Position numbers and translations under genes: made by a program. The notes under the pieces are model-generated. The model had not been told where the DNA came from, did not search any database, and was given only the letters and a program-made list of their open reading frames with translations. A DNA stretch of 64,000 nt from Sphingobium sp. Leaf26 (GTDB lineage: Bacteria; Pseudomonadota; Alphaproteobacteria; Sphingomonadales; Sphingomonadaceae): assembly GCF_001421665.1 (NCBI RefSeq), contig NZ_LMKV01000012.1, positions 739,416-803,415 of the forward strand. The letters are read 5' to 3'. Position 1 is the first letter of the stretch. The number at the start of each line of letters is the position of its first letter. This document shows, piece after piece, positions 1 through 9,343 of the stretch.

Positions 1-88
1 GCCGACTTTTCCGATGATCGGTGAGCGCGTCCCACATTTTCTCGACAGGGGCGGCAATCTCGATGGTCTTGATGATGGAGTCGGTCAT
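1..88 (-). CDS. SRPBCC/AHSA1-type protein, N-terminal fragment (window edge)
   Basis: Only the first 29 codons lie in the window. The reading frame starts at an ATG on the minus strand and begins MTDSIIKTIEIAAPVEKMWD, which resembles the first beta strand and helix of the SRPBCC (START-like, AHSA1) fold. A GAGGAG ribosome site lies about nine bases upstream. It runs in the same direction as the DUF4403 gene, whose stop is 20 bases upstream, so the two may be cotranscribed. Family is inferred from a short segment; ligand and function are unknown. Confidence 0.6.
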   Translation of the reverse strand, partial: MTDSIIKTIEIAAPVEKMWDALTDHRKSR

Positions 89-107
89 GATCGCACACTC
101 CTCATCC

Positions 108-1592
108 TTATTTGCGGTCCCGTACCGGCTGGTAGCGCATGCGGGCCGTGCCCTGCGCTTCGACCGGCAGGTGCAGGCCCGCACCATAGGCGTGGATCTG
201 GCCAGTGGTCATGCGGTCGATGCGGCTCTGGATCAGCAGGTCGCCCAGCCGCTTTTCGGCGATGGCTCGGCGGATCTTGCCTTGCAGTTCCTCCACATCC
301 TTTGTGAAATTCTGGGTGAGGGCGGTGGCGATCAGTTGGGAGACGCCGGGGCTGTTGCCGAGTGCGACCAGCATGTCGCCCGCGACGCCATCCGTGGCAC
401 CCGAGACCGTCAGGTCGGTGAAATGAACCTGCGCGCTGTTGGGGGCGTTGACCGGGCGCGCGGTGATCCAGATGCGGCCGTGGGTTTCATCCGTCCCGCT
501 GGTCGCGGGGCGTGCGGCGAGGGTTAGGCCCACCGCGATGCGGCCTTTGTCGGTGCCATAGGCCTCGACCTTGTCGAAACGGGCGATCACAGGGCCGATA
601 GCGGGCAAATCGAACGGCTGGGCGGCGCGTCTGGTGAGGGCGCGCAGAATGACCGGTTCCAATTGGGCATAGTCGGCGGTGACGGGGATCGCCATGGCGA
701 AATGGCCGTCGACGCTGGCGGGGGCGGGCGGCGGCAGTGGCGTCGGCTGGGGCGCATCCGGGCGTGGCCCGACATAGGTTTCCGTCAGCGCCTCCAGTCC
801 CATGTCGAGGCGGAGCCGGCCATTGCGCAGCGTATAGCCGCCATAGAATAGTTTTTGCGGCGTGACCCGCATCCAGACGGCGGGATTGCGGGCGTTCAGT
901 TCCAGCGTAGCGAAGCCCTGACGCCAGAGTCGCTCCACCTTGGGCCGGACATGGACCTGCGCCAGTTCACGAGGGAGTTCGCGTTCCAGCTTGCGGATGA
1001 TCGGTTGCAATTTCTCGTCCGCCTTGTCGGTGAAGCGGATGCGCTGGCCCAGAAAGTCGATGCCGGGCGGGGTGGTCCAGTCGTAGCCGAGGCGCACCGT
1101 ACCGGTCAGCGCCCATTGCGGTGTCAGCGTCAAGCGGATGCGGGCATGGGCCATGGCGGCGCCGGTCGCGGTTTCACCCTTGAGCCGACCATCGACGTCG
1201 CGTGCGCTGATCTCTGCACGGATCGGCATGTCCGCGATGATGTCCTGCCCCTCACCGCGCAGGCGGATCGGGCCGCGCGTGACGGTGCCGTGGATGGCGC
1301 AGTGGATCGGCGGCGTGACCTTGATCCGCTTGCCGAACAGCTTGACCTGCTGGGGCGGGATGCAGCGGGCTTCGGGTTCGTCGATCGACCAGAGGATATG
1401 GGGAACGGCATTTTCGACCGCGCGGCGGATGATTTCGGCATCGCCCTCGATCGGGGCGGTGAGGATGGAGGCTTTTTGCGGGACCGGGACGGGATCGTCG
1501 GCGCGGGGCGGCGGCTTGTCCTCCTGTTTGGGGTGGCAGGCGTTCAGGGTCAGGAGGCAGGCAAGAAAAAGCGTTCTCCCGACATGCCGCAT
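108..1592 (-). CDS. DUF4403 family lipoprotein
   Basis: A 494-residue protein. The N-terminus is a lipoprotein signal (hydrophobic stretch ending LTLNAC, so Cys19 is the likely lipidated residue), followed by a Pro-rich linker. The rest alternates beta-rich segments typical of DUF4403 proteins, which are thought to be periplasm-facing, membrane-anchored and of unknown function. No enzyme motif is visible. It is preceded by dxs on the same strand with about 110 bp between them, and followed closely by the SRPBCC gene. Family call is by overall resemblance. Confidence 0.7.
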   Translation of the reverse strand: MRHVGRTLFLACLLTLNACHPKQEDKPPPRADDPVPVPQKASILTAPIEGDAEIIRRAVENAVPHILWSIDEPEARCIPPQQVKLFGKRIKVTPPIHCAIHGTVTRGPIRLRGEGQDIIADMPIRAEISARDVDGRLKGETATGAAMAHARIRLTLTPQWALTGTVRLGYDWTTPPGIDFLGQRIRFTDKADEKLQPIIRKLERELPRELAQVHVRPKVERLWRQGFATLELNARNPAVWMRVTPQKLFYGGYTLRNGRLRLDMGLEALTETYVGPRPDAPQPTPLPPPAPASVDGHFAMAIPVTADYAQLEPVILRALTRRAAQPFDLPAIGPVIARFDKVEAYGTDKGRIAVGLTLAARPATSGTDETHGRIWITARPVNAPNSAQVHFTDLTVSGATDGVAGDMLVALGNSPGVSQLIATALTQNFTKDVEELQGKIRRAIAEKRLGDLLIQSRIDRMTTGQIHAYGAGLHLPVEAQGTARMRYQPVRDRK

Positions 1593-1701
1593 CCTTGTCC
1601 TCCCCTTATGTCCCGGCCCGCACTGATCATCGCATGATCGGCACGGTCCGGCTAGGACGCAAGAGGCGGGATTTGGTTCCTGAACACCGTCAGGCTCCTG
1701 G

Positions 1702-3630
1702 TCAGGCGCGGGCTTCCGTGCCGACGCTGTTGTGGCGGAGCGCGGTCAGGACCGTGTCTATGATGGCGTCGGCGTCGAGGCGGGCCTGCGCATATTGCAC
1801 TTCGGGCTTGTCCTGATCCTGGAAGATGTCAGGCAGGCGCAGGGTGCGCAGTTTCAGGCCATTGTCGATCAGGCCAAGGTCGCTGGCGAGCGTCAGCACA
1901 TGGGCGCCGAGGCCGCCGATCGCGCCTTCCTCGATCGTGACCGCGACGTCATGCGTCGTCAGCAGCTTGCGGATCAGGGCTTCGTCCAGTGGCTTGGCGA
2001 AGCGCAGGTCGGCGACGGTGGTGGACAGACCCTTGGCCTCCAGCGCTTCGGCAGCTTTCAGCGCTTCTTCAAGGCGGGTGCCGAGCGAGAGGATCGCGAC
2101 CTGACGGCCTTCCTTGACGATGCGGCCTTTGCCGATCGGCAGCGCTTCGGGAACGGCCGGCATATCGACGCCAGTGCCATTGCCGCGCGGGTAGCGCAGC
2201 GCGATCGGCCCGCTGTCGTGCATGGCGCAGGTATGGACCATATGGACCAGTTCGGCTTCGTCCGCCGCCGCCATCACCACCATGTTGGGCAGGGTGGCGA
2301 GGTAGGTGATGTCGAAGCTGCCCGCGTGAGTGGAACCATCGGCCCCGACCAGACCGGCGCGGTCGATGGCGAAGCGGACGGGGAGGTTCTGGATCGCGAC
2401 GTCATGCACGACCTGATCATAGGCGCGTTGCAGGAAGGTCGAGTAGATGGCGCAGAAGGGGCGCATCCCTTCGGCCGCAAGGCCCGCCGCGAAGGTGACG
2501 GCATGTTGTTCGGCGATGCCGACGTCGAACAGGCGATCGGGGAAGGCCTGCTCGAATTTGTCGAGGCCGGTGCCGGACGGCATGGCGGCGGTGATGGCGC
2601 AGACCTTCGGGTCGCGCCGGGCTTCGGCGATCAGGGCCTGGGCAAAGACATTGGTGTAGCTGGGCGGTCCGGGCGGGGCCTTCGCCTGCGTGCCGGTGAT
2701 GACGTCGAATTTCTGGACGCCATGATATTTGTCGGCGGCCGCTTCGGCCGGGGCGTACCCCTTGCCCTTCTGCGTGACGACATGGACGAGGCACGGCCCT
2801 TCGGCGGCGTCGCGGACATTTTCGAGCACCGGGATCAACTGGTCGAGATTATGGCCGTCGACCGGGCCGACATAATAGAAGCCCAGTTCCTCGAACAGGG
2901 TGCCGCCCATTGCCATGCCGCGGGCGAATTCGTCCGTCTTGCGTGCGGCGTTGTGGAGCGGGCGGGGGAGTTTGCGCGCCAGTTTCTTGGCCAGGTCGCG
3001 CAGGCCGAGAAATTCGCGGCTGGAAACGAGACGGGCGAGATAGGCGGACAGGCCACCGACCGGGGGGGCGATCGACATGTCATTGTCGTTCAGGATCACG
3101 ACGAGGCGGTTGCCGGCCGCGCGGGCGTTGTTCATCGCCTCATAGGCCATGCCGGCCGACATCGCGCCGTCACCGATGACGGCGATGCCCTTGCCGGGGC
3201 GATCCTGCATCTTGTTGGCGACCGCGAAGCCAAGCGCCGCGCTGATCGAGGTGGAACTGTGCGCCGCGCCGAACGGGTCGAACTCGCTTTCGGCGCGCTT
3301 GGTGAAGCCGGAAAGGCCGCCGCCCTGTCGCAGGGTGCGGATGCGGTCGCGCCGGCCGGTCAGCACCTTGTGCGGATAGCATTGATGGCCGACGTCCCAG
3401 ACCAGCTTGTCATTGGGCGTGTCGAACACATAGTGGATCGCGGTCGTCAGTTCGACCACGCCCAGCCCCGACCCCAGATGACCGCCGGTGACGCCGACGG
3501 CGGAAATCACTTCCTGCCGCAGTTCATCGGCGAGCTGGCGCAACTGGTCGGGCTTGAGGGCGCGCAGGTCCGACGGCCAGACGACCTGATCGAGGAGCGG
3601 GGTTTCGGGGCGATCATTCATGAAAGACAT
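1702..3630 (-). CDS. dxs: 1-deoxy-D-xylulose-5-phosphate synthase
   Basis: Condenses pyruvate and glyceraldehyde 3-phosphate to DXP, the first step of the MEP isoprenoid pathway, using thiamine diphosphate in the cytosol. The 642-residue length is normal for the family. Visible hallmarks are the N-terminal [13 protein letters not shown] and [10 protein letters not shown] motifs, the ThDP-binding [13 protein letters not shown]...NDNDMSI region near residues 150-190, the transketolase pyrimidine domain ([13 protein letters not shown]) near residue 370 and a C-terminal transketolase domain. The start ATG could be residue 1 or residue 4 (MSFM). The gene stands alone between zur and the DUF4403 gene. 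Confidence 0.97.
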   Translation of the reverse strand: MSFMNDRPETPLLDQVVWPSDLRALKPDQLRQLADELRQEVISAVGVTGGHLGSGLGVVELTTAIHYVFDTPNDKLVWDVGHQCYPHKVLTGRRDRIRTLRQGGGLSGFTKRAESEFDPFGAAHSSTSISAALGFAVANKMQDRPGKGIAVIGDGAMSAGMAYEAMNNARAAGNRLVVILNDNDMSIAPPVGGLSAYLARLVSSREFLGLRDLAKKLARKLPRPLHNAARKTDEFARGMAMGGTLFEELGFYYVGPVDGHNLDQLIPVLENVRDAAEGPCLVHVVTQKGKGYAPAEAAADKYHGVQKFDVITGTQAKAPPGPPSYTNVFAQALIAEARRDPKVCAITAAMPSGTGLDKFEQAFPDRLFDVGIAEQHAVTFAAGLAAEGMRPFCAIYSTFLQRAYDQVVHDVAIQNLPVRFAIDRAGLVGADGSTHAGSFDITYLATLPNMVVMAAADEAELVHMVHTCAMHDSGPIALRYPRGNGTGVDMPAVPEALPIGKGRIVKEGRQVAILSLGTRLEEALKAAEALEAKGLSTTVADLRFAKPLDEALIRKLLTTHDVAVTIEEGAIGGLGAHVLTLASDLGLIDNGLKLRTLRLPDIFQDQDKPEVQYAQARLDADAIIDTVLTALRHNSVGTEARA

Positions 3631-3708
3631 AGACTCCCAAGGCCCTAGCGCCGTTCCGGATCAAAGCAAGGCCCGCCAGGCCGTTCCGCACGCAAGCGCA
3701 CCGTTCCA

Positions 3709-4173
3709 TCAGGCCGCGCATTTCGCGCAAAGGCCCAGAATCTCGATGACCGGGCGTTCGGGGTTGAAGCCCTCCTGCTTCGCGACGGCGCGAACCTGGT
3801 TGGTCACCTTGTCGTCATCGACATGGGTGGCCTGCTTGCAATTGCGGCATACCAGAAAGATGCAGTCATGGTGACAGCCGGGATGGGCGTTGGCGATATA
3901 GGCGTTGGCGCTTTCGACGCGCATCGCGATGTTGTTCGTCACGAACAGGTCGAGGATGCGGTAGACGCTGTTGGGCGCGACCCGCTTGCCGCGCGCCTTC
4001 GACACGGTGTCGGCGATGTCATAGGCCGATGCCGGGCGTTCCTCCGCGGCAAGCGCGTCGAAGATGGCGGCGCGCATCGGCGTCCATTGCTCATTCTGCG
4101 CCTCCAGCGTGGCGCGGGCGGCGTCGGCGAGATTGGTGCCGGTCGGTTCATGATGATGGTGGTGGTCGGCCAT
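3709..4173 (-). CDS. zur: Fur-family metalloregulator, probably Zur
   Basis: A 154-residue Fur-superfamily repressor. The winged-helix N-terminal half contains the recognition region NSVYRILDLFVTNN (residues about 72-85). The C-terminal half carries the family metal ligands HPGCHHDC and the two structural zinc pairs CRNC and CAKC. Tight zinc ligation plus lack of the typical Fur HHDH arrangement favours Zur over ferric Fur, but the distinction is an inference. The protein starts MADHHHHH, an unusual histidine run that may bind metal. It precedes dxs on the same strand, 78 bp away. No target operator was identified. Confidence 0.85.
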   Translation of the reverse strand: MADHHHHHEPTGTNLADAARATLEAQNEQWTPMRAAIFDALAAEERPASAYDIADTVSKARGKRVAPNSVYRILDLFVTNNIAMRVESANAYIANAHPGCHHDCIFLVCRNCKQATHVDDDKVTNQVRAVAKQEGFNPERPVIEILGLCAKCAA

Positions 4174-4217
4174 GATCCCAATCTAGGCTTGCAGTGGTGA
4201 AGGAGCAAGGCCGCAGC

Positions 4218-4544
4218 TTAACGCTGCGCAAAGGTCCAGGCGGCCCAGAGCCATCCCGCGATCATCAGCGTGCCGCCGATCGGCGTGATCGCACCCAGCC
4301 ATTTGGGACCACCCAGCGCCATGACGTAGAGGCTGATCGCGAAGATCGCCGCGCCGGCCAGCAACAGAGCCGCCGCGCCGCGCGTCACGCCCATGATGGC
4401 CATGGCCGCGACGGCATGGATCAACTGATAGAGGCCGCCGGTGCGCAGCCATTCCGCCGCCTTGGGATCGGCCACGCCATGGGCGCCGAACGCGCCGGCG
4501 CCGATGGCCAGCGCCGCCGACAGGCAAGCCAGAATCGCGATCAT
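4218..4544 (-). CDS. DUF423 small membrane protein
   Basis: A 108-residue inner-membrane protein with four predicted hydrophobic helices. It carries the DUF423 signature GAFGAHG near residue 17 followed by a Gly/Ala-rich second helix (YQLIHAVAAMAI). Family function is unknown. Its ATG overlaps the stop of the KefB-type gene (ATGA), so translation is probably coupled to that gene. Confidence 0.9.
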   Translation of the reverse strand: MIAILACLSAALAIGAGAFGAHGVADPKAAEWLRTGGLYQLIHAVAAMAIMGVTRGAAALLLAGAAIFAISLYVMALGGPKWLGAITPIGGTLMIAGWLWAAWTFAQR

Positions 4545-6340
4545 GCCTTTTCTCCATCCCCTCGACTGATGAGGCGCATGCCCTTGCCCGGTCGATACAT
4601 CAAGTCCTTCGCCGCGAGCAGGCTGCCATGTTCGGTCTGGAGCGCGAGGCGATCGGTATCATTCTGGCGATATTGGCGCTCGACCTCCTCGACCTCCTCA
4701 CCCGGTACGCCCAGCGCCTGCATCGCCTGAACGCCCATGCAGATGGCCGATTCATAGACTTCGCGGACGGTGCCGGCGAGGTCCATGTCCTGCAATTCCA
4801 GCAATTGGCGGCGGTCGAAGACGCGGACCATGAGCGCGGCCTGGGGGAAGGCCTCCGCGATCGGTTGGAGCGCGCGCGAATCGAGAGCGGGGTCGTCGAT
4901 GCAGAAGGCGATCAGGCGCGCTTCGTCCGCGCCGGCGCGGTGGAGCAGGTCCATGCGGGTGCCGTCGCCATAATAGACCTTCATGTCGAAGCGGCTCGAC
5001 ACTTCGATCTGGGCCGGCTTCTTGTCGATCAGGGTGACGGCGAAGCCATGACCCATCAGCATCTGCGCCACGGTCTGGCCGAAGCGGCCATAGCCCACGA
5101 TGATGGCGGAGCCGCGTGGCGCGTCCTCCGGTCCCGACAGGTCGTTGACGTCCTTGGGCTTGGCGAATTCGAAGCGGCGGGCGAAGAGCATCAGGAACGG
5201 CGTCGTCGCCATGGAGAAGGTGACGATGGCGCTGAACAGGCTGGACGCTTCGGGCGCTATCAGCAGGGCGTTCTGCGCCTGGGCGAAGAGGACGAAGCCG
5301 AATTCGCCGCCTTGGCTGAGCAGCAGGCCAGCGCCGAGCGCCTGTTGCCAGGCCATGCCGAACAGGCGAGCAAGGCCGGTGATGATCGCCGCCTTGGTCG
5401 CGACGAGGATCGCGGCCATCGACAGGACGAAGAAGGGATTGGCGGCGACGGTGCGCAGGTCCAGCACCATGCCGACGGCGAGAAAGAAGAGGCCGAGCAG
5501 GATCGAGCGGAACGGCTCGACGTCGGCCTCGATCTCATGCCGGTAGGGCGAATCGGCGAGCATGACGCCCGCGACGAAGGCACCGAGCGCGGTCGAGAGG
5601 TGCAGGCTGTGCATCAGCGCGGCGGCGGCGAGCACGGTGAAAAGGCCGACCGCGACGAACAGTTCGCGCTCGCCCATGCGGCCGACGAGGCCAAGGAGCG
5701 GGCGCAGGATGAAGCGGCCGGCCAGCACAAGGCCGACGATGGCGGCGACGGTGTAGGCGGCCATCATCCATCCGGGCGGGCCGCCAGCGTCGGCGGGGTT
5801 GCGGGAGAGGGCGGCGATGATGGTGATGAGCGGGACGATCGAGAGATCCTGGAACAGCAGGATCGAAAAGACCTTCTCACCAAAGGGGGAATTGATGCGG
5901 CCGCTGGATTTGAGGCCGGGCAGCACCTGCGCAGTGGAGGACAAAGCGAGTGGCAGGCCGAGCGCGATCGCCGCGCCCCAGCTAAAGCCGGTGGAGTAGA
6001 AGATGATGGCGGTGAGGACGCAACCGCACAGCACCACCTGCGCCAGGCCGAGCGCGAAAATGTCGCGCTTCAGGCGCCAGAGGCGGGCGGGATGGAGTTC
6101 GAGGCCGACGAGGAACAGCAGCAGGACGATGCCGATTTCCGCGATGGCGAGTTTCGATTCGCCGCCGCCGACAAGGCCAAGGCCCTGCGGTCCGACCAAA
6201 GCGCCGGCGACGAGATAGCCGAGCACCGCGCCGAGGCCGAAGCGGCGGAAGAGCATGACGAAGAGGACGGCGGCGCCCAAGAGTATGACGCCTTCGGACA
6301 GGAGGACGTCGGTGGCGCTGATGGGGGCATGGGCTTCCAT
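4541..6340 (-). CDS. KefB-type monovalent cation:proton antiporter (CPA2) with RCK domain
   Basis: A 599-residue CPA2-family antiporter, likely exchanging potassium (or sodium) for protons at the inner membrane. Residues about 10-390 form a Na+/H+ exchanger domain of 12-13 helices (for example VGLELHPARLW, LPLALSSTAQVLP, LLSQGGEFGFVLF). Residues about 405-530 form a TrkA-N/RCK nucleotide-binding domain with the Rossmann motif IIVGYGRFGQTVAQ and the acid IDKKP. The start codon overlaps the stop of the preceding NifU-like gene and the stop overlaps the DUF423 start, giving a three-gene coupled unit. Glutathione gating as in KefB/KefC of E. coli is not assured, since no ancillary KefF/KefG gene is adjacent. 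Confidence 0.92.
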   Translation of the reverse strand: MEAHAPISATDVLLSEGVILLGAAVLFVMLFRRFGLGAVLGYLVAGALVGPQGLGLVGGGESKLAIAEIGIVLLLFLVGLELHPARLWRLKRDIFALGLAQVVLCGCVLTAIIFYSTGFSWGAAIALGLPLALSSTAQVLPGLKSSGRINSPFGEKVFSILLFQDLSIVPLITIIAALSRNPADAGGPPGWMMAAYTVAAIVGLVLAGRFILRPLLGLVGRMGERELFVAVGLFTVLAAAALMHSLHLSTALGAFVAGVMLADSPYRHEIEADVEPFRSILLGLFFLAVGMVLDLRTVAANPFFVLSMAAILVATKAAIITGLARLFGMAWQQALGAGLLLSQGGEFGFVLFAQAQNALLIAPEASSLFSAIVTFSMATTPFLMLFARRFEFAKPKDVNDLSGPEDAPRGSAIIVGYGRFGQTVAQMLMGHGFAVTLIDKKPAQIEVSSRFDMKVYYGDGTRMDLLHRAGADEARLIAFCIDDPALDSRALQPIAEAFPQAALMVRVFDRRQLLELQDMDLAGTVREVYESAICMGVQAMQALGVPGEEVEEVERQYRQNDTDRLALQTEHGSLLAAKDLMYRPGKGMRLISRGDGEKA

Positions 6341-6762
6341 CAGGCGTCTGCCTGCCGGGCGGCTTGCGCGATCGCTTCAAAGCCGAGGCGGATCGAGGCG
6401 TGGCGGGCGGGATAGCCGCGCGCCGGGGCGAGGACGGCAAGGCCCGGCCAGAAGGCGAGATCGTCGCTGTCGCCCGCCAGATAGGCGGCGAGCCTGTCGC
6501 GGGCGTCGGCCAGTTCGTCTGCGGTCAGGCCGATCGCATGACCGGCCATCAGGGCGGCGGAGGCCTGACCCAGGGCGCAGGCTTTCACGTCGAGGCCCAT
6601 GTCGGACAGATGGCCGTCGGTCATGCGGACATCGGCGGTCACGCGCGATCCGCAGGTGGGCGAGCGCTTCTCCACGGTCGCCTGCGGGTCCGGCAGGCGC
6701 TGGTGATGCGGGATGCCGGCAGCGAGCCGCAATATGTCTTTATTATAGAGGGGGGCATTCAT
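6340..6762 (-). CDS. NifU/IscU-like iron-sulfur scaffold-type protein
   Basis: A 140-residue protein of the IscU/NifU-N fold. The start chosen is MNAPLYNKD (6762), where family homology begins; a longer upstream frame has no family character. Two scaffold cysteines are visible, SPTCGSRV (about 37) and VKACALGQASA (about 62). At the position where the third ligand Cys is expected, near the C-terminus, the sequence is RHASIRLG, with no cysteine. It may therefore be a scaffold with altered cluster chemistry or a divergent homologue. It leads the kefB-DUF423 unit. Confidence 0.75.
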   Translation of the reverse strand: MNAPLYNKDILRLAAGIPHHQRLPDPQATVEKRSPTCGSRVTADVRMTDGHLSDMGLDVKACALGQASAALMAGHAIGLTADELADARDRLAAYLAGDSDDLAFWPGLAVLAPARGYPARHASIRLGFEAIAQAARQADA

Positions 6763-6944
6763 GGCGAACCATGTAGGACAGGAATATCGCGGGGTGAAGG
6801 CGGCATAGGGCGATGTGGGAAAATTCCTCAGTCGCTGGAGCGTTGCACCAAAGCGGGGAACCGGAGTGGCGTGGGTATGCCGCTTTCCTGCGGGGCTGGT
6901 TGCCGGGATTGTGCTGGTCGGCCCCAAAGACTATCGCCCCGCCC

Positions 6945-7400
6945 ATGAAGATACTGGTCGATGCCGATGCCTGCCCCGTGAAGGAGGAGATCTACAAGGT
7001 CGCCTGGCGGCATGAAATACCCGTGACGATCGTGAGCAACAGCCCGATCCGCATTCCTGTGCACCCGCTGGTGGACCGGGTGGTGGTGAGCGACGGTTTC
7101 GACGCGGCGGACGACTGGATCGCGGAGCGGGCGGATGCCGGGTCGGTGTGCATCACCGCCGATATCTTGCTGGCGGACCGCTGCCTGAAGGCCGGCGCGG
7201 TGGTGATCGCGCCCAATGGCAAGCCCTTTACGCTGAGTTCGATCGGTGCGGCGGTGGCGACGCGGGCTATCATGGCGGACCTGCGCGCAGGGGCCGTGGG
7301 CGATCCGATCGGCGGGCCGCCGCCCTTCGGCAAGGTCGATCGGTCGCGCTTTCTTCAGGCGCTGGACGAGGCACTGGTGCGTCTGAAGCGGGGGCGGTGA
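6945..7400 (+). CDS. YaiI/YqxD family protein (DUF188)
   Basis: A 151-residue protein starting [20 protein letters not shown], the canonical beginning of the UPF0178/DUF188 family. The acidic patch DADACP and later [12 protein letters not shown] resemble PIN-like nuclease folds, but enzymatic activity is not established. The start is fixed by the family N-terminus; an upstream extension in the same frame has no homology. It is divergent from the NifU-like gene (182-bp shared upstream region) and is followed after 2 bp by the HI0933 flavoprotein. Confidence 0.92.
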   Translation: MKILVDADACPVKEEIYKVAWRHEIPVTIVSNSPIRIPVHPLVDRVVVSDGFDAADDWIAERADAGSVCITADILLADRCLKAGAVVIAPNGKPFTLSSIGAAVATRAIMADLRAGAVGDPIGGPPPFGKVDRSRFLQALDEALVRLKRGR

Positions 7401-7402
7401 CG

Positions 7403-8575
7403 ATGGCCGATTATGACGCAATAATCCTTGGCGCGGGCGCGGCCGGGATGATGTGCGCGGCCACCGCCGGGCAGCGGGGACGGCGCGTGCTGCTGGTCGA
7501 CCATGCCGAGGCGGTGGGCAAGAAGATCCTGATTTCGGGCGGCGGACGGTGCAATTTCACCAATATCCATACCGCCGCCGACCGATACCTGTCGGCCAAT
7601 CCGCATTTCGCCAAGTCGGCGCTGGGGCGCTACACGGCCCAGGACTTTATCGGGCTGGTCGATCGCTATGGCATCGCCTGGCATGAGAAGACGCTGGGGC
7701 AGTTGTTCTGCGACGGGTCGGCGAAGCAGATCGTCGCGATGCTGGAAGAGGAATGCGCCAAGGGCGGCGTGACGCTGGCGCTGGGACAAGCGGTCGCGGA
7801 TATCGACCATGGCGATGGCCTGTATCGGGTGAGCGTCGGCGGGACCGGGCATCGGGCGCCGGCGCTGGTGCTGGCGACCGGTGGGCCGTCCATTCCCAAG
7901 ATGGGGGCGACGGGCTTCGCCTATGATGTGGCGCGGCATTTTGGCCTGAGCATCGTGCAGCCGCGTCCGGCGTTGGTGCCCTTCACGCTGGGGCCGGAGG
8001 AGTCGCTGTTCCAGTCGCTGTCGGGCGTGTCGGCCGATGTCGAGGTGCGATGGAACAAGACGCGCTTTCGCGAGGCGGCGCTGTTCACGCACCGTGGGCT
8101 GTCCGGGCCGGCGATGTTGCAGATATCCTCCTATTGGCAGCATCGGACGGCCATTCAGGTGAATTTCCTGCCGGATCGGGCGGCCGACTGGTTGCTGGCG
8201 GAAAAGGCGGAGCGGCCGCGGGCCAGCCTGCGCCGGGTGCTGGCGCAGGCGCTGACCGAGCGGCTGGCCGATGCGCTGCTGGAGCGGCTGGAAGTACAGG
8301 GGGAAATGGGGGCGCTGACCGACAAGGTGCTGCGGCAAGTGGGGGCGCGGCTTGCCGACTGGGCCTTCATGCCTTCCGGGACGGAGGGCTATGCCAAGGC
8401 CGAGGTGACGGTGGGCGGGATCGCCACCGCCGGGCTTTCGTCACGCACGATGGAGGCGGCCAAGGTGCCGGGGCTGTATGCGATCGGTGAGGCGGTGGAT
8501 GTCACCGGATGGCTGGGCGGCTATAATTTCCAATGGGCCTGGGCCAGCGGCGTAGCGGCTGGGCAGGCGGTTTAA
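7403..8575 (+). CDS. HI0933/BaiN-family FAD-dependent oxidoreductase
   Basis: A 390-residue flavoprotein of the HI0933 (YhiN/BaiN) family. The N-terminal FAD-binding GxGxxG motif is IILGAGAAGMMCA, followed by the family-specific KKILISGGGRCNFTN (about residues 40-55). A second dinucleotide motif LVLATGGPSIPKMGATG lies near residue 155, and the C-terminus carries the FAD-binding GEAVDVTGWLGGYNFQWAWASG. Substrate is unknown for most members. It follows the DUF188 gene with 2 bp spacing, so they are probably cotranscribed, and converges with the LytTR gene. Confidence 0.92.
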   Translation: MADYDAIILGAGAAGMMCAATAGQRGRRVLLVDHAEAVGKKILISGGGRCNFTNIHTAADRYLSANPHFAKSALGRYTAQDFIGLVDRYGIAWHEKTLGQLFCDGSAKQIVAMLEEECAKGGVTLALGQAVADIDHGDGLYRVSVGGTGHRAPALVLATGGPSIPKMGATGFAYDVARHFGLSIVQPRPALVPFTLGPEESLFQSLSGVSADVEVRWNKTRFREAALFTHRGLSGPAMLQISSYWQHRTAIQVNFLPDRAADWLLAEKAERPRASLRRVLAQALTERLADALLERLEVQGEMGALTDKVLRQVGARLADWAFMPSGTEGYAKAEVTVGGIATAGLSSRTMEAAKVPGLYAIGEAVDVTGWLGGYNFQWAWASGVAAGQAV

Positions 8576-8591
8576 GACGTCGGGGAACGAG

Positions 8592-9338
8592 TCAGCGCCC
8601 CGTCATCGCCCGTGCGTTGGCGAGGAAGGTGCGGCCGATGCGGATTTCGCCGCCGTCGGTGAGGGCCGCGAACCAGACGCCGCTGCCGTCGTGGCGCAGG
8701 CGGGCGATATGGTCGCGGCGCACGATATGGCTGCGATGCAGGCGGACGAATTGCTGCGGGTCGAGCCGTTCCTCCAGGCTGCTGATCGTCTGGTGCAGCA
8801 GATAGCTGTGGGCGCTGACATGCAGGCGCATATAGTCGCGTTCCGCCTCGATCCGGTCGATCTGGTCGGTGGCGATGCGGATCAGTTCGGAGCGGTGCGG
8901 CACCCAGAATTCCTCCGCCCATTCAGGGCTGGGTTCGCTGGCGATGGCAGGCGCACCGGTGGAGGACTGGTTGCGCAGCGCCGCTTCCACCCGGTCGACT
9001 GCGCGGGTCAGCCGGTCATGGGCGACGGGCTTGAGCATGTAATCGACGGCGGCGAGATCGAACGCTTCGACTGCGAAACCCTCGAACGCGGTGACGAAGA
9101 TGACGGCGGGGCGGATGCCCATCCGGCCTACGGCGCGGGCGACGCCGATGCCGTCCAGCAGGGGCATGGCGATATCGAGCAGGACGAGATCGGGCTTCAG
9201 CCCCTCGATCAGGCGCAGCGCCGCTTCGCCATCGGTGGCGGTGCCGACCAGCGCGATGCGCGGTTCGCGGGCGCAGAGCATCTGGAGCCGTTCGACGGCG
9301 AGCGGTTCGTCATCGACGATCATGGTGCGGATGGACAT
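8592..9338 (-). CDS. LytTR-family response regulator
   Basis: A 248-residue response regulator. The N-terminal receiver starts MSIRTMIVDDEPLAVERLQ and has phospho-acceptor Asp in LVLLDIAMPLLDG (about residue 55) and the conserved Lys in VDYMLKPV. The C-terminal LytTR DNA-binding domain (about residues 145-248) contains IDRIEAERDYMRLH and FVRLHRSHIVRRDHI. The start was taken at 9338 rather than an upstream TTG, because receiver domains begin here and the kinase stop is 5 bases upstream. It pairs with the LytS-like kinase and is likely phosphorylated by it. Confidence 0.93.
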   Translation of the reverse strand: MSIRTMIVDDEPLAVERLQMLCAREPRIALVGTATDGEAALRLIEGLKPDLVLLDIAMPLLDGIGVARAVGRMGIRPAVIFVTAFEGFAVEAFDLAAVDYMLKPVAHDRLTRAVDRVEAALRNQSSTGAPAIASEPSPEWAEEFWVPHRSELIRIATDQIDRIEAERDYMRLHVSAHSYLLHQTISSLEERLDPQQFVRLHRSHIVRRDHIARLRHDGSGVWFAALTDGGEIRIGRTFLANARAMTGR

Positions 9339-9343
9339 GGACG

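Noticed and set aside
1732..3648. A 638-codon open frame on the plus strand opposite dxs
   Set aside because: It is an antisense shadow of dxs created by high GC; it has no family features and mirrors the dxs codon pattern.
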